A DNA stretch of 64,000 nt, taken from contig NZ_NPJJ01000018.1 in assembly GCF_002251385.1 (NCBI RefSeq), forward strand, positions 124,001-188,000, written 5' to 3'. This document shows, piece by piece, positions 46,971-57,336 of the stretch (the first letter of the stretch is position 1; every line of letters begins with the position of its first letter). A program made the translations under genes and the position numbers. This DNA comes from Prevotella sp. P5-108. GTDB taxonomy: Bacteria > Bacteroidota > Bacteroidia > Bacteroidales > Bacteroidaceae. The notes below the pieces were generated by a model that searched no databases, was not told the origin of the DNA, and saw only the letters and a program-made list of their open reading frames with translations.

Positions 46971-47714
46971 TTATTTGCTGTTGCTGAGATATGCCTTGAG
47001 GGCGCTGGTCATTGACGGATGTTCCTTGCTGGGGGCTGCCAGATCGAGGCGCAGACCCTCATCGGTGATGGTCTTGGCGGTGGCAGGACCGAAGGCGGCT
47101 ATCTTGATGTCGCCCTGCTCGAAGTCGGGGAAATTGCTCTTGAGCGCCTTGACGCCGGTAGGACTGAAGAACACCAGCATGTCAAAGTCAAACTTCTTCT
47201 TCTCCTCCTCGCTGAAGTCGTTGCTCACGGTGCGATACATCACACACTCCTGGTGGTGCAGCTTCTTCTCGTTGAGCATCTTCTCGACGTCGTCGTTGTG
47301 TACGTCGCTCATCGGCACGAGATACTTTTCGGTCTTGTGCTTTACCATGAGAGGGATGAGGTCCTTGATTTTACCAGTATTGGTGAAGAATACCTTGCGC
47401 TTGCGATACTGCACATATTTCTGTATGTACAGGGCTATAGTCTCGAGCACGCAGAAGTACTTCATGTCCTCGGGGATGGTGATGCGCATCTCCTTGGCCA
47501 GCTTGAAATAGTTGTCTATGGCATGGCGCGAGGTGAAGACCACAGCTGTATAATCGAGGAGGTTTATTTTCTGCTGACGAAACTCTTTTGCGGTTAATCC
47601 CTCAACCTTGAAGAATGGGCGAAAGACACACTCTACTCCATAGTCTTTCTCTATGTCGTAATAAGGGGATTTTTCACTGGATGGTTTTGGCTGTGAGATT
47701 AAAATTTTCTTCAT
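46971..47714 (-). CDS. hemD: Uroporphyrinogen-III synthase
   Basis: A 247-residue protein of the HemD fold: ILISQPKPSSEKSPYYDIEK, VVFTSRHAIDNYFKLAKEMR, LVFFSPTGVKALKSNFPDFE and AAFGPATAKTITDEGLRLDL. It closes the linear hydroxymethylbilane to uroporphyrinogen III, the precursor of haem and cobalamin. The neighbour DUF4271 upstream and rnpA downstream give the standard Bacteroidetes order. Confidence 0.88.
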   Translation of the reverse strand: MKKILISQPKPSSEKSPYYDIEKDYGVECVFRPFFKVEGLTAKEFRQQKINLLDYTAVVFTSRHAIDNYFKLAKEMRITIPEDMKYFCVLETIALYIQKYVQYRKRKVFFTNTGKIKDLIPLMVKHKTEKYLVPMSDVHNDDVEKMLNEKKLHHQECVMYRTVSNDFSEEEKKKFDFDMLVFFSPTGVKALKSNFPDFEQGDIKIAAFGPATAKTITDEGLRLDLAAPSKEHPSMTSALKAYLSNSK

Positions 47715-47723
47715 TATTTTGTC

Positions 47724-48743
47724 CTAAAAATTTATTTTCAAATACCCGTTGATTATCGTCAGTCCTCCCCAAAGCATCAGTAGAGGTACTATTTCAAGGG
47801 CACAAAAGTACAAAATTATTTGGAAACTAAGGGAATTCTTACTGAAAAAAATGATAAACTGCTTGCAAAGAGTCAGTATTTTGGCAGATGCGATGGTCAA
47901 GCCTACATAAAAGAGCGTGAAATAGACGGGCATTTCAAAGAAAGTCTGCAGCATGACTACAGGGAATAACACCACGCCTTCGGTGGCTGCCACGAAGAGG
48001 TTGGACTTCTGAATCTGTAAATTTTCTTTACTGCCGAAGAACGTCCAGTTGACCACCCACGACAGGGCGGTTTTGACCAGAAAATAGGCCATGATTACTG
48101 CCACATAAATGGCTATCACCTGATAGGTTTCTATCATGAATGTTTCGCCTATTCGGGTGCGGGTGTAGAAGAAGAAGCTCAGTGCCAGCATCAGGCAGGT
48201 CTGTATCATCAGCGCCACCTGGAATCTTATCTCGCTGGAGGTCTCGGGGATGACGGTGGTGTTGTCGCTGTGATTGGTGTAGAAGAATTTCTTTACCTGG
48301 CGCATAAAGAAACCCTTGCTCTGGGTGAAGGCTACCATGATGAGTACGAACCCACCCAGGAGGATGCTCACGAAGAAGTCGTCGTTGGCGATGGTGTAGG
48401 GCACAGGCGTGCCTGCCACTCCCAGTCGGCCTCCCCGCAGCTCGGGATGAAAAAGGGAATCCTTCGCGAAGAAGGATTCCTTATAATATTGTGGCAGACT
48501 GAACTTCTTGTAGCTCTTCCCCGCAGGCCAGCCAGGCAGATGGAGCGTATCGGGACACTGGCTCCATGTGATTTTGCATGGCTTGATGTTGGCCCTGATG
48601 GCAGAATCCATCTGGGCGGGCGTAGCCGTGCGCGGCAGCCAGCTCAGCACCTCGGCGGGGGTGAGCTCGTGATGGGCCGCGGGCTGCTGTGTGGCAGCCG
48701 CGTCCATCGTGTGGGTCAGCGTGTCAGTCTGCTGTTGCATCAT
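47724..48743 (-). CDS. DUF4271 membrane protein
   Basis: A 339-residue protein. The N-terminal 130 residues are soluble and Pro-rich; the rest contains about six membrane helices, such as [17 protein letters not shown] and [20 protein letters not shown]. The DUF4271 family is restricted to Bacteroidetes and lies next to hemD. Function unknown. The start overlaps the metK stop by four bases. Confidence 0.82.
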   Translation of the reverse strand: MMQQQTDTLTHTMDAAATQQPAAHHELTPAEVLSWLPRTATPAQMDSAIRANIKPCKITWSQCPDTLHLPGWPAGKSYKKFSLPQYYKESFFAKDSLFHPELRGGRLGVAGTPVPYTIANDDFFVSILLGGFVLIMVAFTQSKGFFMRQVKKFFYTNHSDNTTVIPETSSEIRFQVALMIQTCLMLALSFFFYTRTRIGETFMIETYQVIAIYVAVIMAYFLVKTALSWVVNWTFFGSKENLQIQKSNLFVAATEGVVLFPVVMLQTFFEMPVYFTLFYVGLTIASAKILTLCKQFIIFFSKNSLSFQIILYFCALEIVPLLMLWGGLTIINGYLKINF

Positions 48744-50002
48744 TTCAGGTCGAACGCTTTACGGATGTTGTCCACGCTGTCGAGCTTTTCCCATGTGAAG
48801 AGCTCCACATCGATGGTACGTGTCTCGTGATAGTGGCTGGTGAAGGTCTTGGTCACCACCTCGTTCTTGCGACCCATGTGTCCGTAGGCTGCAGTCTCCA
48901 GATACATGGGCTGGCGCAGCTTTAACTTGCGCTCGATGGCCTTGGGGCGCAGGTCAAACATCTCCTTGATTTTGGCGGCTATCTCTCCGTCGCTCATAGC
49001 CACGTGGCTGCGTCCGTAGGTGTTTACATATACGCTCACGGGCTCTGCCACGCCGATGGCGTAAGCCAGCTGCACGAGCATCTCATCGGCCACTCCGGCA
49101 GCCACCATGTTCTTGGCGATGTAGCGGGCGGCATAGGCAGCCGAGCGGTCTACCTTGCTCGAGTCTTTGCCAGAGAATGCGCCACCGCCGTGGCCGCCCT
49201 TGCCACCATAGGTGTCGACGATAATCTTGCGGCCGGTAAGACCGGTGTCGCCGTGGGGACCGCCGATGACAAACTTGCCGGTGGGGTTGACGTAGTACTT
49301 GATGTCGTCGCCGAAGAGCGCCAGCACCTTCTCGCTGTGTATCTGGGCCTTGACGCGGGGCATGAGTATATGGAGTACATCTTCCTTGATGCGGGCCAGC
49401 ATGCGGTCGTCGTCATCGTCGAACTCGTCGTGCTGGGTGCTCACCACGATGGTGTCGATGCGCTGGGGCACGTTGTCGTCGCTGTATTCCACGGTGACCT
49501 GACTCTTGGAGTCGGGGCGCAGATAGGTCATCTCCTTGCCTTCCTTGCGTATGTCGGCGAGAGTGGTCATGATGAGGTGGGCCAGGTCGAGCGAAACGGG
49601 CATGTAGTTTTCGGTCTCGTTGCAAGCGTAGCCGAACATCATGCCCTGGTCGCCGGCACCCTGGTTGTCTTCCTCCTCACGGCTCACGCCGCGGTTGATG
49701 TCGGCGCTCTGCTCGTGGATGGCGCTCAGTATGCCGCATGAGTTGCCGTCAAACTGGTATTCGGCTTTGGTGTAGCCGATATTCTTGATGGTCTTGCGGG
49801 CGATGGCCTGCAGGTCGATGTAAGCCTCAGAGGTCACCTCGCCCATGATGACCACCTGTCCGGTGGTCACAAAGGTCTCGATGGCGCAGTGTGCCTTGTC
49901 GTCGTAAGCCAGGAACTGGTCGAGCAAAGCGTCTGATATCTGGTCGGAAACCTTGTCGGGATGTCCTTCGGATACCGACTCAGATGAAAATAGATATGAC
50001 AT
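48740..50002 (-). CDS. metK: S-adenosylmethionine synthetase
   Basis: A 420-residue enzyme that makes SAM from methionine and ATP. Motifs: [36 protein letters not shown] and [20 protein letters not shown]. Length is normal for Bacteroidetes. There is no SAM riboswitch: only 22 bases separate it from the M16 protease gene upstream, so it is read in the same direction and possibly from that promoter. Confidence 0.97.
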   Translation of the reverse strand: MSYLFSSESVSEGHPDKVSDQISDALLDQFLAYDDKAHCAIETFVTTGQVVIMGEVTSEAYIDLQAIARKTIKNIGYTKAEYQFDGNSCGILSAIHEQSADINRGVSREEEDNQGAGDQGMMFGYACNETENYMPVSLDLAHLIMTTLADIRKEGKEMTYLRPDSKSQVTVEYSDDNVPQRIDTIVVSTQHDEFDDDDDRMLARIKEDVLHILMPRVKAQIHSEKVLALFGDDIKYYVNPTGKFVIGGPHGDTGLTGRKIIVDTYGGKGGHGGGAFSGKDSSKVDRSAAYAARYIAKNMVAAGVADEMLVQLAYAIGVAEPVSVYVNTYGRSHVAMSDGEIAAKIKEMFDLRPKAIERKLKLRQPMYLETAAYGHMGRKNEVVTKTFTSHYHETRTIDVELFTWEKLDSVDNIRKAFDLK

Positions 50003-50024
50003 GTCTTTTTTCTTTGTATTTAGT

Positions 50025-52847
50025 TTATTCCTTAAAGTCGGCAGGGAGCATAACCACCTCGATGCGGTTGCCCTGCTTTACAAATTCCTTCATGAAGTTG
50101 CAGATGTCCTCGGGCTTGATGCTCTTGAGCACATCGGCATAGCGTGTGTGCCATTCCACACCATACTTGTTGTAGGTGTTGATGGTGTTCATCCAGTAGC
50201 CATTGGTCTTGACGGCGAGTTCAAACTGCTTGCCCATCTGCTCCTTGACCTTGTTCAGCTTCTCGGCGTCGCAGGTCTTGGTCAGAGCCTCTACCTCGCC
50301 CAGCAGGATGGTGCGGGCGGTGTCGGCCTTGGCGGGCTTCACGGGGCACTGAGCCATAATCTGTGCCAGGGTATAGCCGTCTTCTTCGTGGCTCTGTCCG
50401 CCGTAGGCACCTACAGAGTAGGCAGCGCTGGCTTCCTCGCGTATCTTCTCCAGATAAATCATGGAGAGCACCTGACCTACCACCTGGCTGTTGATGCTGT
50501 TTTCGAGTGTCCAGGGCATCTGGTCGTTGTACCACATGGTGACGTTCATGGCCTTGGGAGTCTCCATCTTGCGTGTGAAGTTGTTGACTACCTCGCCCTT
50601 GACCAGCTGGCCCAGACGGTGCCCCTTCTTGGCTTTCTTCTTAGAGGGCAGCGAGCCGAGATACTGGCACACCAGCTGGCGCAGAGCCGCCTCGTCGAAG
50701 TTGCCCACGAAGGTGAAGGTGAAGTTGCCTGTGTTGGCGGTCATCTCTTTGGCTATCTGCAGGATGCGGTCATAGTTCACGTGCTGCAGGTCGCTCTCCT
50801 TGACGGCGCGATGGCGTGGGTTGTGGCCATAGAGTGTGGCGGTGAGCGAGTCAGAGTATGCCGACATGGGGTCCGAGGCGCGGTTCTTGAGCGTCAGAGC
50901 CATGGTGGTCATCAGGTTCTGGTATGCGTCCTGGTCCTTGTTGATGTGGGTGAGATAGAGGTATGTGAGCTGTAGCATGGTCTCCACGTCCTGAGGTGTG
51001 GAGCTGCCGGTCACGTTGACCGAGGTCTGTCCCAGACTCAGGTCAGCATTGGCTATCTTGCCTGCCAGAGCCTTGTCGAGCTCGGTACTGCTGAAGTTGC
51101 CCAGTCCGCTTACGCCGATGACCTCGTCGAAGAGCTGCAGATTGGCCCAGTCTTCCATGCCGTAGAGCGAGCTGCCGCCTGCACATTCGCCGGTCATGCG
51201 TACCTCGTCCTTCTTGTAGTCGGTCTTCTTCAGCACCACCTTGATGCCGTTGCTCAGAGTGAGCTCCTTGAAGCCCAGAGTCTTGTTTTCGGTCTCTTTC
51301 TTTATCTTTCCTGCCTTGGGGAGCTTCTGGATGAGAGGCTCGTTCTTCACGTTGTCCACGTAGGCAGTCACTTCAGCCTTGCGGGCAGCCTCGACGGCGG
51401 CGAGCAGAGACTCCTGGGTGGGATAGGCAGCGCCTTCCTTCTCCACGTTGAAGTTCATGATGACCATATTGCTGTCGTTCATGGTGATATACTCCTTGAA
51501 CATGGCGTTGATCATGTCTACGTTGAGTGTGGGCAGCACCTGCTTCATCACCGCATAGCTGAAGTCGATAGAGGGCAGACAGTCGTTGTTGAGGTAGTTG
51601 CCCAGTATCTGGTTGAAGAGTTGGGTGTTGGTGCGCTTGTCGCGGTTGGTATACTGCTTTTCGAGCATGCTCAGCGCGTCTTTGCGTGCGCGGTCAAACT
51701 CGGAGGCTGTAAATCCGAACTCTGCCACGCGTCGTGCCTCTACGAGAGCGGCTGTCAGAGCGGCTTCTGTCTGTCCCTCCTTGGGAATGATGCCAATGGT
51801 GAAGGCGTCCTTGGTCTTGGCAAAGATGTAGTTGCCATCGTTGCCCGAAGCGGCCACGTAGGGGCAGTCGGCCTTCTGCACCGCCTCGTTGTAGCGAGTT
51901 GCCAGCATAGCCTCTCCCAGTGCCTGGGCCTCGCGGCTTATCATGTACATGAGTGTAGAGCGCAGACTGTCGGGGGTGGCGTCGTGCTTGAACATCACCT
52001 GGACCACGTTGCTGTTCTGTTCCTTGTCCTTGTCTATCACTACGATTGGTTTCGCGTTGTCGGGCACGGGCTCCTCTGTCACCTTACCGGCTTCGGGGCT
52101 GGCCTGGATGCCGCTGAAGAGCTTCTTGATGAGCGCTTCGGTGTGGGCCACATCCACGTCGCCCACCACGATGATGCCCTGGTTCTCGGGGTTGTACCAC
52201 TTCTCATAGTAGTCGCGCAGCTCCTGATACTTGAAATTGTCTATCACGCTCATCAGACCGATGGGCATGCGCTGGCCATACTTGCTGCCAGGATAGAGGG
52301 CAGGCAGGGCGCGCTCAAACATGCGCTGCGAAGCGCTCGAGCGCAGTCGCCACTCCTCGTGTATCACTCCGCGCTCCTTGTCTATCTCCTTGGGAGCCAG
52401 AGTCAGGGCGTTGGCCCAGTCGTAGAGTATCAGCATGCACGAGTCGAGTGCAGACTGGCGCGCGGTGGGCACGTTGTCGATGTTGTACACCGTCTGGTCA
52501 ATGCTGGTATAGGCGTTGAGGTCGGCTCCAAATCTTACACCCAGAGTCTCCAGATAGCGTATCAGGCCGTTGTCGGGGAAGTGCTCGGTGCCGTTGAAGC
52601 ACATGTGCTCGAGGAAGTGGGCCAGACCGCGCTGGCTCTCATTTTCCTGCAGCGAGCCTACCTTCTGGGCGATGTAGAAGTTGGCACGATGTTCGGGCCA
52701 TCCGTTGTGGCGGATGTAGTAAGTCAGACCGTTATCCAGCTTACCCATGCGTACTGCGGTATCCATAGGTACCGTCATGTTCATTTGGGCTTGCGCCATC
52801 ACTACTGTCAAGAGTAGCAGCGCCAGCGTAAGAGACTTTTTCATCAT
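50025..52847 (-). CDS. M16 family zinc metalloprotease (pitrilysin/insulinase)
   Basis: A 940-residue exported protease with a signal peptide ([16 protein letters not shown]). The inverted zinc motif HxxEH is in [19 protein letters not shown], with the distal glutamate in [16 protein letters not shown]. Two homologous M16 halves follow; the second (from about 530) has no HxxEH and is structural. Family members degrade peptides and signal sequences in the periplasm. Normal length and unbroken. Confidence 0.93.
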   Translation of the reverse strand: MMKKSLTLALLLLTVVMAQAQMNMTVPMDTAVRMGKLDNGLTYYIRHNGWPEHRANFYIAQKVGSLQENESQRGLAHFLEHMCFNGTEHFPDNGLIRYLETLGVRFGADLNAYTSIDQTVYNIDNVPTARQSALDSCMLILYDWANALTLAPKEIDKERGVIHEEWRLRSSASQRMFERALPALYPGSKYGQRMPIGLMSVIDNFKYQELRDYYEKWYNPENQGIIVVGDVDVAHTEALIKKLFSGIQASPEAGKVTEEPVPDNAKPIVVIDKDKEQNSNVVQVMFKHDATPDSLRSTLMYMISREAQALGEAMLATRYNEAVQKADCPYVAASGNDGNYIFAKTKDAFTIGIIPKEGQTEAALTAALVEARRVAEFGFTASEFDRARKDALSMLEKQYTNRDKRTNTQLFNQILGNYLNNDCLPSIDFSYAVMKQVLPTLNVDMINAMFKEYITMNDSNMVIMNFNVEKEGAAYPTQESLLAAVEAARKAEVTAYVDNVKNEPLIQKLPKAGKIKKETENKTLGFKELTLSNGIKVVLKKTDYKKDEVRMTGECAGGSSLYGMEDWANLQLFDEVIGVSGLGNFSSTELDKALAGKIANADLSLGQTSVNVTGSSTPQDVETMLQLTYLYLTHINKDQDAYQNLMTTMALTLKNRASDPMSAYSDSLTATLYGHNPRHRAVKESDLQHVNYDRILQIAKEMTANTGNFTFTFVGNFDEAALRQLVCQYLGSLPSKKKAKKGHRLGQLVKGEVVNNFTRKMETPKAMNVTMWYNDQMPWTLENSINSQVVGQVLSMIYLEKIREEASAAYSVGAYGGQSHEEDGYTLAQIMAQCPVKPAKADTARTILLGEVEALTKTCDAEKLNKVKEQMGKQFELAVKTNGYWMNTINTYNKYGVEWHTRYADVLKSIKPEDICNFMKEFVKQGNRIEVVMLPADFKE

Positions 52848-52893
52848 AGTCGTGTTATTGTTATAATTACGTGTTATCTATATAAATAATGTG

Positions 52894-52901
52894 CAAAGTT
52901 A
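52894..52901 (-). promoter_or_regulatory. -7 element of the M16-metK group
   Basis: TAACTTTG on the minus strand, 46 bases before ATG 52847; a weak -33 only. Confidence 0.5.
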
Positions 52902-53020
52902 CGTATTATTTCCGACACGAGGCTTATCCCGAGGTTAAAATCTCTTGTAAAAGAGATAAATTAGCCCTTCCCGCCACCACTTCAGCCACTCTCGGGGCGC
53001 AGCTCGCCCGGCGCCCTACC

Positions 53021-53062
53021 CTCTCCACGACCGCTGCGATGACTTCCGGCGGTCGTGGAGAG
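53021..53062. terminator. Perfect 14-bp hairpin in the M16-crcB gap
   Basis: CTCTCCACGACCGC (53021-53034) pairs exactly with GCGGTCGTGGAGAG (53049-53062), with a 14-base loop and no T-run. It lies upstream of both neighbouring genes, so it is not an ordinary terminator and may be a protein-binding or repeat element. Confidence 0.5.
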
Positions 53063-53100
53063 CCGTGAGCATCAGCGGGATGTACCTCGGCTGGCTCGTG

Positions 53101-53188
53101 CCTTCCGATACGTGGTCACGTGCCTTATGATACGCGGTCACGTAACTTACGATACGAGTCCTCGTGACTATTGATACGAGCCAGCAAG
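53101..53188 (+). repeat. 22-bp tandem repeat, cluster B
   Basis: Four units of exactly 22 bases (53101, 53123, 53145, 53167) share GATACG at a fixed place; the first is CCTTCCGATACGTGGTCACG plus TG. Approximate consensus: CCTTAYGATACGNGGTCACG plus TG. Unit ends CTCGTG/CACGTG are also shared. The function is unknown. Confidence 0.75.
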
Positions 53189-53378
53189 GGCGGTCACGGT
53201 GTGGCTGTAGCTGTCTTCCTGTGCGCTTGGGTTAGACTGTGGGCTGACGAGGATGGTCGGGGGATGGCGTATAAAAAAACATAAGTTTTTCCTTTGCATT
53301 GTCTTCGACTTGCACTACCTCTACGGCTGTCGCCGTGAAGGTAGGCGGCGGTTCGGAAATAAAAATAAAAGATTTTAT

Positions 53379-53409
53379 TTTGTATTTCTCTCACCTTGCA
53401 CTACCTTTG
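53379..53409 (+). promoter_or_regulatory. Promoter of crcB (short or leaderless transcript)
   Basis: TTTG (53379-53382), 19 bases and TACCTTTG (53402-53409) are a full consensus pair. The crcB ATG begins only four bases after the -7 box, so the transcript probably starts at or near the ATG. Confidence 0.7.
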
Positions 53410-53413
53410 CAGC

Positions 53414-53782
53414 ATGAAAGAAATGATGTGTGTATGTGTGGGAAGCTGCTTCGGCGGCTGTCTGCGTTATCTAGTGGGCCGATGGATGGAACTCTGGGTG
53501 CCGGCAGCGTCGTTTCCCTATGCCACATTGGCGGTCAATGTGGTGGGGTGCTTCCTGATAGGCGTGCTGGCGGCGATGGCCAATGTCGGCGGAATATCGC
53601 CTATGGCCAAGCTCCTGCTGGTGACGGGGTTCTGTGGAGCCTTCACCACCTTCTCTACATTCATGAACGACAACCTGCTGATGGCCCGCGACGGACAGAT
53701 GCTGGCGGCGCTGCTCTACACCGTGCTGAGCATGGTGTTGGGCATGGCGGCGGTGGTGGCTGGCTATCAGGTGGTAAAATAA
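53414..53782 (+). CDS. crcB: Fluoride ion channel CrcB/Fluc
   Basis: A 122-residue protein with four membrane helices. Motifs: GSCFGGCLRYLVGR, YATLAVNVVGCFLIG (pore Asn) and GFCGAFTTFSTF (the Phe-box and TTFST). Fluc proteins export fluoride as antiparallel dimers. There is a single copy here. No fluoride riboswitch is present; the transcript seems too short for a leader. Confidence 0.93.
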   Translation: MKEMMCVCVGSCFGGCLRYLVGRWMELWVPAASFPYATLAVNVVGCFLIGVLAAMANVGGISPMAKLLLVTGFCGAFTTFSTFMNDNLLMARDGQMLAALLYTVLSMVLGMAAVVAGYQVVK

Positions 53783-53822
53783 TGAACTATAACGCGCCCC
53801 AGGGCGACAACAATCGATACTG

Positions 53823-54695
53823 ATGAACCAAATCTGCTGTATAGGACATATCACTCACGACCGTATTATCACTCCCCAGCGCACCATGGAGATGGCGGGA
53901 GGTACGGCACTTTACTTCTCGTGGGCGCTCCACGCCATAGACCCTACATTCGACTTCAGTCTGGTCACCAAGGTGGGCAACGAGTCGATGGACGAGGTAC
54001 AGAGGCTCCGCGAGGCTGGTGTCGATGTGACCCGATACGGCTGCCCCCACTCCGTGTTCTTCGAGAATGTCTACGGCTCCAACCTCGACGACCGCCGGCA
54101 GCGCGTGCTCGCCAAGGCAGAGCCATTCACCATCGACGAGCTGATGCACACCTCTGCCCGTGTCTATCATCTCGGCACGCTGCTTCCCGATGATTTCTCG
54201 CTCGACACCATTGCCTGGCTCCGCCAACGTGGCATCGTGTCTATCGACGTCCAGGGCTATCTGCGCCAGGTGGTGGGCGAGGACGTGGTGCCCATAGACT
54301 GGGACCAGAGCCGCTCGCTGCTTTCTCAGGTCGATGTGGTGAAGCTCAACGAGATGGAGATGCAGGTGGTGACGGGCATGACAGATGCCCACGAGGCGGC
54401 CCGCTACATCGCATCGATGGGCGTAAGCGAGGTGGTGCTCACCTTTGGCAGCATGGGCTCTATGATTTATGCCGGCGGCAGCTTCTACGATGTTCCGGCT
54501 TACGCTCCACGAGAGGTGGTCGATGTCACGGGCTGTGGCGACACCTACTCGGCGGGTTATCTCTATGGTCGCTCTATGGGCATGGATTATGGCGAGGCGG
54601 GCCGGTTGGCTGCCGCCATGTGCACACTCAAGATAGAGCGTGCCGGAGTCTTCACGGGCAGTCGTGAAGATGTAGACAGAATATTGCAGGGTTAG
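53823..54695 (+). CDS. PfkB family carbohydrate/nucleoside kinase
   Basis: A 290-residue sugar-kinase fold: TMEMAGGTALYFSWALH, SLVTKVGNESMDEVQRL, and the C-terminal signature DVTGCGDTYSAGYLYGRSMG (catalytic Asp). The N-terminus (CCIGHITHDRIITPQ) is typical of the PfkB lid-poor group. The substrate is not clear. It follows crcB by 40 bases and overlaps the convergent ABC gene by four bases at its stop. Confidence 0.88.
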   Translation: MNQICCIGHITHDRIITPQRTMEMAGGTALYFSWALHAIDPTFDFSLVTKVGNESMDEVQRLREAGVDVTRYGCPHSVFFENVYGSNLDDRRQRVLAKAEPFTIDELMHTSARVYHLGTLLPDDFSLDTIAWLRQRGIVSIDVQGYLRQVVGEDVVPIDWDQSRSLLSQVDVVKLNEMEMQVVTGMTDAHEAARYIASMGVSEVVLTFGSMGSMIYAGGSFYDVPAYAPREVVDVTGCGDTYSAGYLYGRSMGMDYGEAGRLAAAMCTLKIERAGVFTGSREDVDRILQG

Positions 54696-55414
54696 CCGCG
54701 CAACAGCCGTCCGATGATGCGGCTCACCTCATCGGCGGTGATTTTTCGGATATGCTTGTTCTCTATTTTCATCAGTTCGTCGCCCAGTTGTGCGGCGAGC
54801 TCCAGGTCGTGTGTGCTCATGAGTATGGTCTTGCCCTCGTCGTGGGCGAGTCGGGCAAGAGTCTTCATTACGGCCACCTTGCTGGGATAATCGAGAAAGG
54901 CGGTAGGCTCGTCGAGCACGATGACGGGCGTGTGCTGTGCCAGGGCTTTGGCTATCATCACCTTCTGGCGCTCGCCGTCGCTCAGTCTGCCCATGCGTCG
55001 GGTGGCGAGCGGGGCTATGCCTACCGTCTGCATTGCCTCGCTGATGAGGCGGCGGTCGTCATCGCTCAGCCTGCCCCAGAACCCCGTGTAGGGGGCTCGG
55101 CCCATGCCCACCATCTCTGCGGCGGTGAGCGAGGGGGTGAGCGGACGGTCGGTGAGCACCACGCTCACGTGGCGTGCCACCTCGGCGGCGCTCATGGTGG
55201 TGATGTCGCTTCCGGAGATGGTCACCGTGCCCGCTATGGGTGGCTGAAATCCGCACAGCGTGCGCAGTAGGGTCGACTTGCCTGCACCATTGGGACCGAG
55301 CAGACATACCAGACGGCCACAGGGCAGCGAGAGGCTGATGTCCTCGACTACTCTGTGGCCGCGATATCCTACGGTGAGACGGTTGGTCGTGATGGCTGTC
55401 ATGGCGGGGGTCAT
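54692..55414 (-). CDS. ABC transporter ATP-binding protein (FecE/BtuD-like)
   Basis: A 240-residue ATPase: Walker A LLGPNGAGKSTLL, Q-loop region, signature MGRLSDGERQKVMIAKALAQ, Walker B VIVLDEPTAFLD, and switch His in LMSTHDLE. By similarity it resembles the iron-siderophore and cobalamin importer ATPases. The permease and binding protein are not next to it, so it is an orphan here. Start ATG 55414 overlaps the stop of the glycosyltransferase gene. Confidence 0.85.
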   Translation of the reverse strand: MTPAMTAITTNRLTVGYRGHRVVEDISLSLPCGRLVCLLGPNGAGKSTLLRTLCGFQPPIAGTVTISGSDITTMSAAEVARHVSVVLTDRPLTPSLTAAEMVGMGRAPYTGFWGRLSDDDRRLISEAMQTVGIAPLATRRMGRLSDGERQKVMIAKALAQHTPVIVLDEPTAFLDYPSKVAVMKTLARLAHDEGKTILMSTHDLELAAQLGDELMKIENKHIRKITADEVSRIIGRLLRG

Positions 55415-56196
55415 TTCCGGTGGCGTATGTCGCGCTCGGCGTTTTTCGACTCTATCACCTTGGCGATGGTGATAAACCGATAATAGGCGTCGAGCGACGC
55501 ATTGATGAATCCGGGCACGCCTTTGCATATCTGTCCTTTGAAGAAATAAGCCTTGACGAAGCGAAATAGGGGGTCAAAGACCAGCTTGAAGGCGCCATAG
55601 TGCTTGCCGCGCTTCTTCTCGACCTCGTTGTCGGTATACTCATTGGTCTTGTAGACTCGTGTGCGTATCGAGTCGTCGGCCAGATGTATCAACGCCAGTT
55701 CGCGGCGACGCCTCGGGATATACTCTATGCGGCCCTGGACGGTGGGGAATGTGTGTACATAAGGCGGCCAGACGGTTCCCTCGCGGATGAAGAAGCGCAA
55801 CTGGTAGTCGGGATAGGCAAAGAGGCGGTGCATGAAGTATCCCTTTCGCGGTATATACAGTCCTTGCGGGCAGTCGGGTTGGCTGATGCGCTGGTAGAGA
55901 TAGTCGCGCAACTCGGCGGTGATAATCTCGTCGGCATCGACGACCAGCACCCAAGGACATAGAGCTGACTGTATGGCAAAGGTTCGGGCTGGTTCGGCAC
56001 TCTTATGGTCAGCTTTAGGGAATGTAACCACGCGTGCTCCCAGTCGCTCGGCTATGGCCACGGTGTCGTCGGTGCTCTCCATGTCGCACACCAGCACCTC
56101 GTCAAATCCCTCTGCGGCTCGGATGACCTCTTCGAGCATGGCGGCGGCGTTGTAGGTGTTGATGACCACCGAAATCTTGTGTTCGTTATTCTCCAT
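55411..56196 (-). CDS. Family 2 glycosyltransferase
   Basis: A 261-residue enzyme with the GT2 fold: ISVVINTYNAAAMLEEVI, VLVCDMESTDDTVAIAERLG, and the metal-binding DxD of LVVDADEIITAELR. It resembles WaaE/KdtX-type core glycosyltransferases; a hydrophobic patch near 190-220 suggests membrane association. ATG 56196 is chosen. It sits between GT32 and the ABC gene and probably acts in surface polysaccharide or lipid A core assembly. Confidence 0.88.
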   Translation of the reverse strand: MENNEHKISVVINTYNAAAMLEEVIRAAEGFDEVLVCDMESTDDTVAIAERLGARVVTFPKADHKSAEPARTFAIQSALCPWVLVVDADEIITAELRDYLYQRISQPDCPQGLYIPRKGYFMHRLFAYPDYQLRFFIREGTVWPPYVHTFPTVQGRIEYIPRRRRELALIHLADDSIRTRVYKTNEYTDNEVEKKRGKHYGAFKLVFDPLFRFVKAYFFKGQICKGVPGFINASLDAYYRFITIAKVIESKNAERDIRHRK

Positions 56197-56207
56197 GACG
56201 TGCTGTG

Positions 56208-56957
56208 TTATTTTCGGGTGATACGGCGCCACAGTTTCTGCAGTTTCTCCTTGACCGAGGGATGCCAGCTGTGGGCGCAGTAGTGTATGCAGTAAGATGC
56301 GGGGGTGACCTCGTGGCGGTTGCCGGCGAATATCTCTGAGCGGTAGATCATGATGTTGTCGCTGAGCTGCTGGTCGCGGTCGGCATAGATAAATCCGTAT
56401 TTCTCGGCGACACGGGCATAGATCTGCGGCGATACCACGTCGGTGGCGAGGGTACCGTCGGGCTTGATGAATGGCTTGTCCTTATACCAGTCGAGCACAT
56501 CCTTGATGAAGGGAGAGCCTGGCTCGGCGCCCATCACGGCTGCCTGTATCTGGATACCCGACACAAATCCCTCCTTGATGCGTTTGCCCTCGCTGTCTAT
56601 CATCGCCATCGCTCCATCGCGCTCTATCTGGATGGGGTGATACTCCAATGACGACATGAAAGAGTGGTTGAGCAGGTCGTCGAAGGGCTTCAGAACCAGC
56701 ACATCGGAGTCAAGATAGATGCCACCCTCATGGTAGAGGGCGTACATGCGTATGTAGTCGGCGGCGAAGGCCCACTTGCGCTGGCGGATGGCCTCGCGCA
56801 CATAGTCGGGAGCACCCTCGACATCAAAGTTCTGGGCGTTCCACAGCTTTATCTCGTAATCGGGCATCACCCGACGCCATGTCTTCATGCACCGTTTAAT
56901 CTTGGCTGGGTACGGGTCGCCGCTCATCCAGCAGAAATGTATCTTCTTAGGTATCAT
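56208..56957 (-). CDS. GT32-like glycosyltransferase (DxD, capsular type)
   Basis: A 249-residue enzyme. Motifs: IPKKIHFCWMSGDPYPAKIK, AFAADYIRMYALYHEGGIYL and LDSDVLVLKPFDDLL, the Gly_transf_sug DxD region. This group adds sugars to capsule or lipopolysaccharide. It is the first gene of a small operon with the GT2 gene 11 bases downstream. Confidence 0.88.
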   Translation of the reverse strand: MIPKKIHFCWMSGDPYPAKIKRCMKTWRRVMPDYEIKLWNAQNFDVEGAPDYVREAIRQRKWAFAADYIRMYALYHEGGIYLDSDVLVLKPFDDLLNHSFMSSLEYHPIQIERDGAMAMIDSEGKRIKEGFVSGIQIQAAVMGAEPGSPFIKDVLDWYKDKPFIKPDGTLATDVVSPQIYARVAEKYGFIYADRDQQLSDNIMIYRSEIFAGNRHEVTPASYCIHYCAHSWHPSVKEKLQKLWRRITRK

Positions 56958-56996
56958 AGTAATACAGTATGTGTCTATATATAAACTTGGTAATTA

Positions 56997-57028
56997 CAAA
57001 GTTAAGCCAAATAATCAATTCCCACAAG
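56997..57028 (-). promoter_or_regulatory. Promoter of the glycosyltransferase operon
   Basis: On the minus strand TTG (57025-57027), a 20-base spacer and TAACTTTG (56997-57004). It overlaps the 3' end of the DUF3791-like gene. Confidence 0.6.
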
Positions 57029-57272
57029 CATTTTGATGCTTATTTTCATGAGAGTTGTCTTTATTCTCATTCCAGATTTCTTCAGCCAGGTATTTGTCAC
57101 TGCGGCAGTGCAAATCGGCAACTCCATCTTCAAGGAGCGTCAGCATATCAGAGTCATAAAACATATCCATCGCCTCCTTCAGCGTGATGTCGTGCATCTC
57201 GCTTATCTCCTTGATGATTCGCGCATACTTGGCCTCAAGTATAGCATGAAAGGAATCGTCGTGTACGTTCAT
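57015..57272 (-). CDS. Small DUF3791-operon-type protein
   Basis: An 85-residue protein: HAILEAKYARIIKEISEMHD, LKEAMDMFYDSDMLTLLEDG, DLHCRSDKYLAEEIWNENK. This small helical family is found in Bacteroidetes beside DUF3791 and DUF3990 genes. DUF3990 is suspected of being a toxin, but no DUF3990 gene is seen here. The role as an antitoxin or partner is inferred only. It follows the DUF3791 gene after 64 bases. Confidence 0.55.
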   Translation of the reverse strand: MNVHDDSFHAILEAKYARIIKEISEMHDITLKEAMDMFYDSDMLTLLEDGVADLHCRSDKYLAEEIWNENKDNSHENKHQNACGN

Positions 57273-57336
57273 AATCGGATACTGCTTTTATAAGTAAGAC
57301 ATCTGTCAATAACGCTTGATGCATGATATACTTCCA

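Noticed and set aside
50003..50024. SAM riboswitch upstream of metK
   Set aside because: Only 22 bases separate metK from the upstream gene, too little for any aptamer.
53189..53413. Fluoride riboswitch upstream of crcB
   Set aside because: No matching pseudoknot core was seen, and the promoter lies too close to the start codon for a leader.
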